This document shows positions 5,455-5,762 of a DNA stretch of 5,762 nt, piece after piece. Where the stretch lies: assembly GCA_026713285.1 (NCBI GenBank), contig JAPOOT010000312.1:1-5762 (forward strand), read 5' to 3'. The stretch comes from Gemmatimonadota bacterium. GTDB lineage: Bacteria > JAAXHH01. A model generated the notes under the pieces. That model did not search any database and was not told the origin of the DNA. It was given only the letters and a program-made list of their open reading frames with translations. Each line of letters opens with the position of its first letter. The stretch's first letter is position 1. A program made the translations under genes and the position numbers.

Positions 5455-5762
5455 ATGAAGACTTTCCGGATCCTCCTTTGCCTCCTGTTCGTTCCCGTGG
5501 TCGAGCCGGTTTTAGGCCCAGTCCTGGGTCCGGCATCGGTCCTGGGTCCGGCATCGGTCCTGGGTCCGGCATCGGTCCTGGGTCCGGCATCGGTCCTGGG
5601 TCCGGCATCGGTATTGGGTCCGGCATCGGTCCTGGGTCCGGCCCCGGCTTGGGCTCATGTGTTCTACGTGAGTATCACCCGGGTCAAATGGAACGCGGAA
5701 GAAGCGCGTCTCGACGTGACCGTGCGGATCTTCACGGACGACCTGGAGGAGGCCATCCTGGC
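5455..5762 (+). CDS. DUF6702 family exported protein (3' partial), repeat-expanded signal peptide
   Basis: The first 102 residues of a protein that runs off the right edge. The mature part, HVFYVSITRVKWNAEEARLD followed by VTVRIFTDDLEEAIL, matches the start of DUF6702 proteins, small exported proteins of unknown function. The N-terminus MKTFRILLCLLFVPVVEP is a normal signal-peptide start, and APAWA before HVFYV (cleavage after residue 67) is a good signal peptidase I site. Between them lie VLGP, six VLGPAS repeats and a final VLGPAP, about 46 residues that a signal peptide would not normally contain. Removing the six repeats would leave an ordinary signal peptide of about 31 residues, so the array looks like a recent in-frame expansion. 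Start choice: ATG 5455 has a Shine-Dalgarno; ATG 5434 is an in-frame alternative adding seven residues. The tight spacing after the M28 gene suggests co-transcription. Family assignment rests on only 35 mature residues. Confidence 0.8.
   Translation, partial: MKTFRILLCLLFVPVVEPVLGPVLGPASVLGPASVLGPASVLGPASVLGPASVLGPASVLGPAPAWAHVFYVSITRVKWNAEEARLDVTVRIFTDDLEEAIL
5509..5646. repeat. 18-bp in-frame tandem repeat encoding VLGPAS
   Basis: Six full copies of gtcctgggtccggcatcg run from 5521 to 5628. Copies one to five are identical; the sixth differs only at its start (gtattg for gtcctg). They are preceded by a 12-bp VLGP partial with different codons (5509-5520) and followed by a diverged copy ending GCCCCG (5629-5646). 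Near-identity between copies indicates recent slippage or unequal exchange. The unit length of 18 preserves the reading frame. Confidence 0.95.

Noticed and set aside
5387..5626. Minus-strand open frame encoding a (MPDPGP)n proline-rich repeat
   Set aside because: It is the antisense reading of the VLGPAS array. The plus-strand reading continues into a recognisable DUF6702 protein, while the minus frame has no family-like sequence outside the repeat.
1..5762. A new defence, phage or mobile system
   Set aside because: No nuclease, helicase, reverse transcriptase, transposase, integrase, toxin-antitoxin pair or terminal inverted repeats are visible. The genes are housekeeping or envelope families.

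Overview
This is a GC-rich, gene-dense bacterial chromosomal window with every supported gene on the + strand. Gene content suggests an uncultured member of the FCB superphylum or a relative (Bacteroidota/Rhodothermota, Gemmatimonadota or Latescibacterota type). The evidence is a DUF5916 outer-membrane barrel protein, a carboxypeptidase Q-like M28 peptidase and a DUF6702 exported protein. The phylum is inferred from family distribution only; no marker here is decisive.

Layout. (1) Bases 1-2123 hold a DUF5916 protein: an N-terminal family-9 carbohydrate-binding-like domain followed by a C-terminal outer-membrane beta-barrel. Its 5' end lies outside the window, and a one-base frameshift near 1558-1561 splits it. 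(2) Bases 2124-2327 are noncoding and carry a degenerate 18-bp tandem array (2167-2255). (3) Bases 2328-2687 encode a DUF2237 protein whose stop codon sits inside an 11/12-bp tandem repeat (2675-2720). (4) Bases 2721-2825 are AT-richer and contain a possible sigma70 promoter. (5) Bases 2826-3777 form a compact run of rpmG (L33), rpmB (L28) and a MoaB/MogA-type molybdopterin gene, with gaps of 23 and 11 nt. (6) Bases 3915-5432 encode a secreted M28 metallopeptidase with a Gln-Thr repeat directly after its signal peptide. (7) A DUF6702 protein starts just downstream at about 5455 and runs off the right edge; its signal peptide is stretched by six perfect or near-perfect in-frame copies of VLGPAS.

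The genes do not form one pathway. Two ribosomal proteins and a cofactor gene are probably co-transcribed, and they are flanked by envelope or exported proteins. The M28 peptidase and DUF6702 gene are spaced like an operon. No mobile element, CRISPR array, tRNA or rRNA was seen, and I see no defence system or other clearly new multigene system. The most unusual signal is the density of short tandem repeats: four separate arrays in 5.8 kb, each in an intergenic region, at a stop codon, or at a signal-peptide/mature-protein junction.
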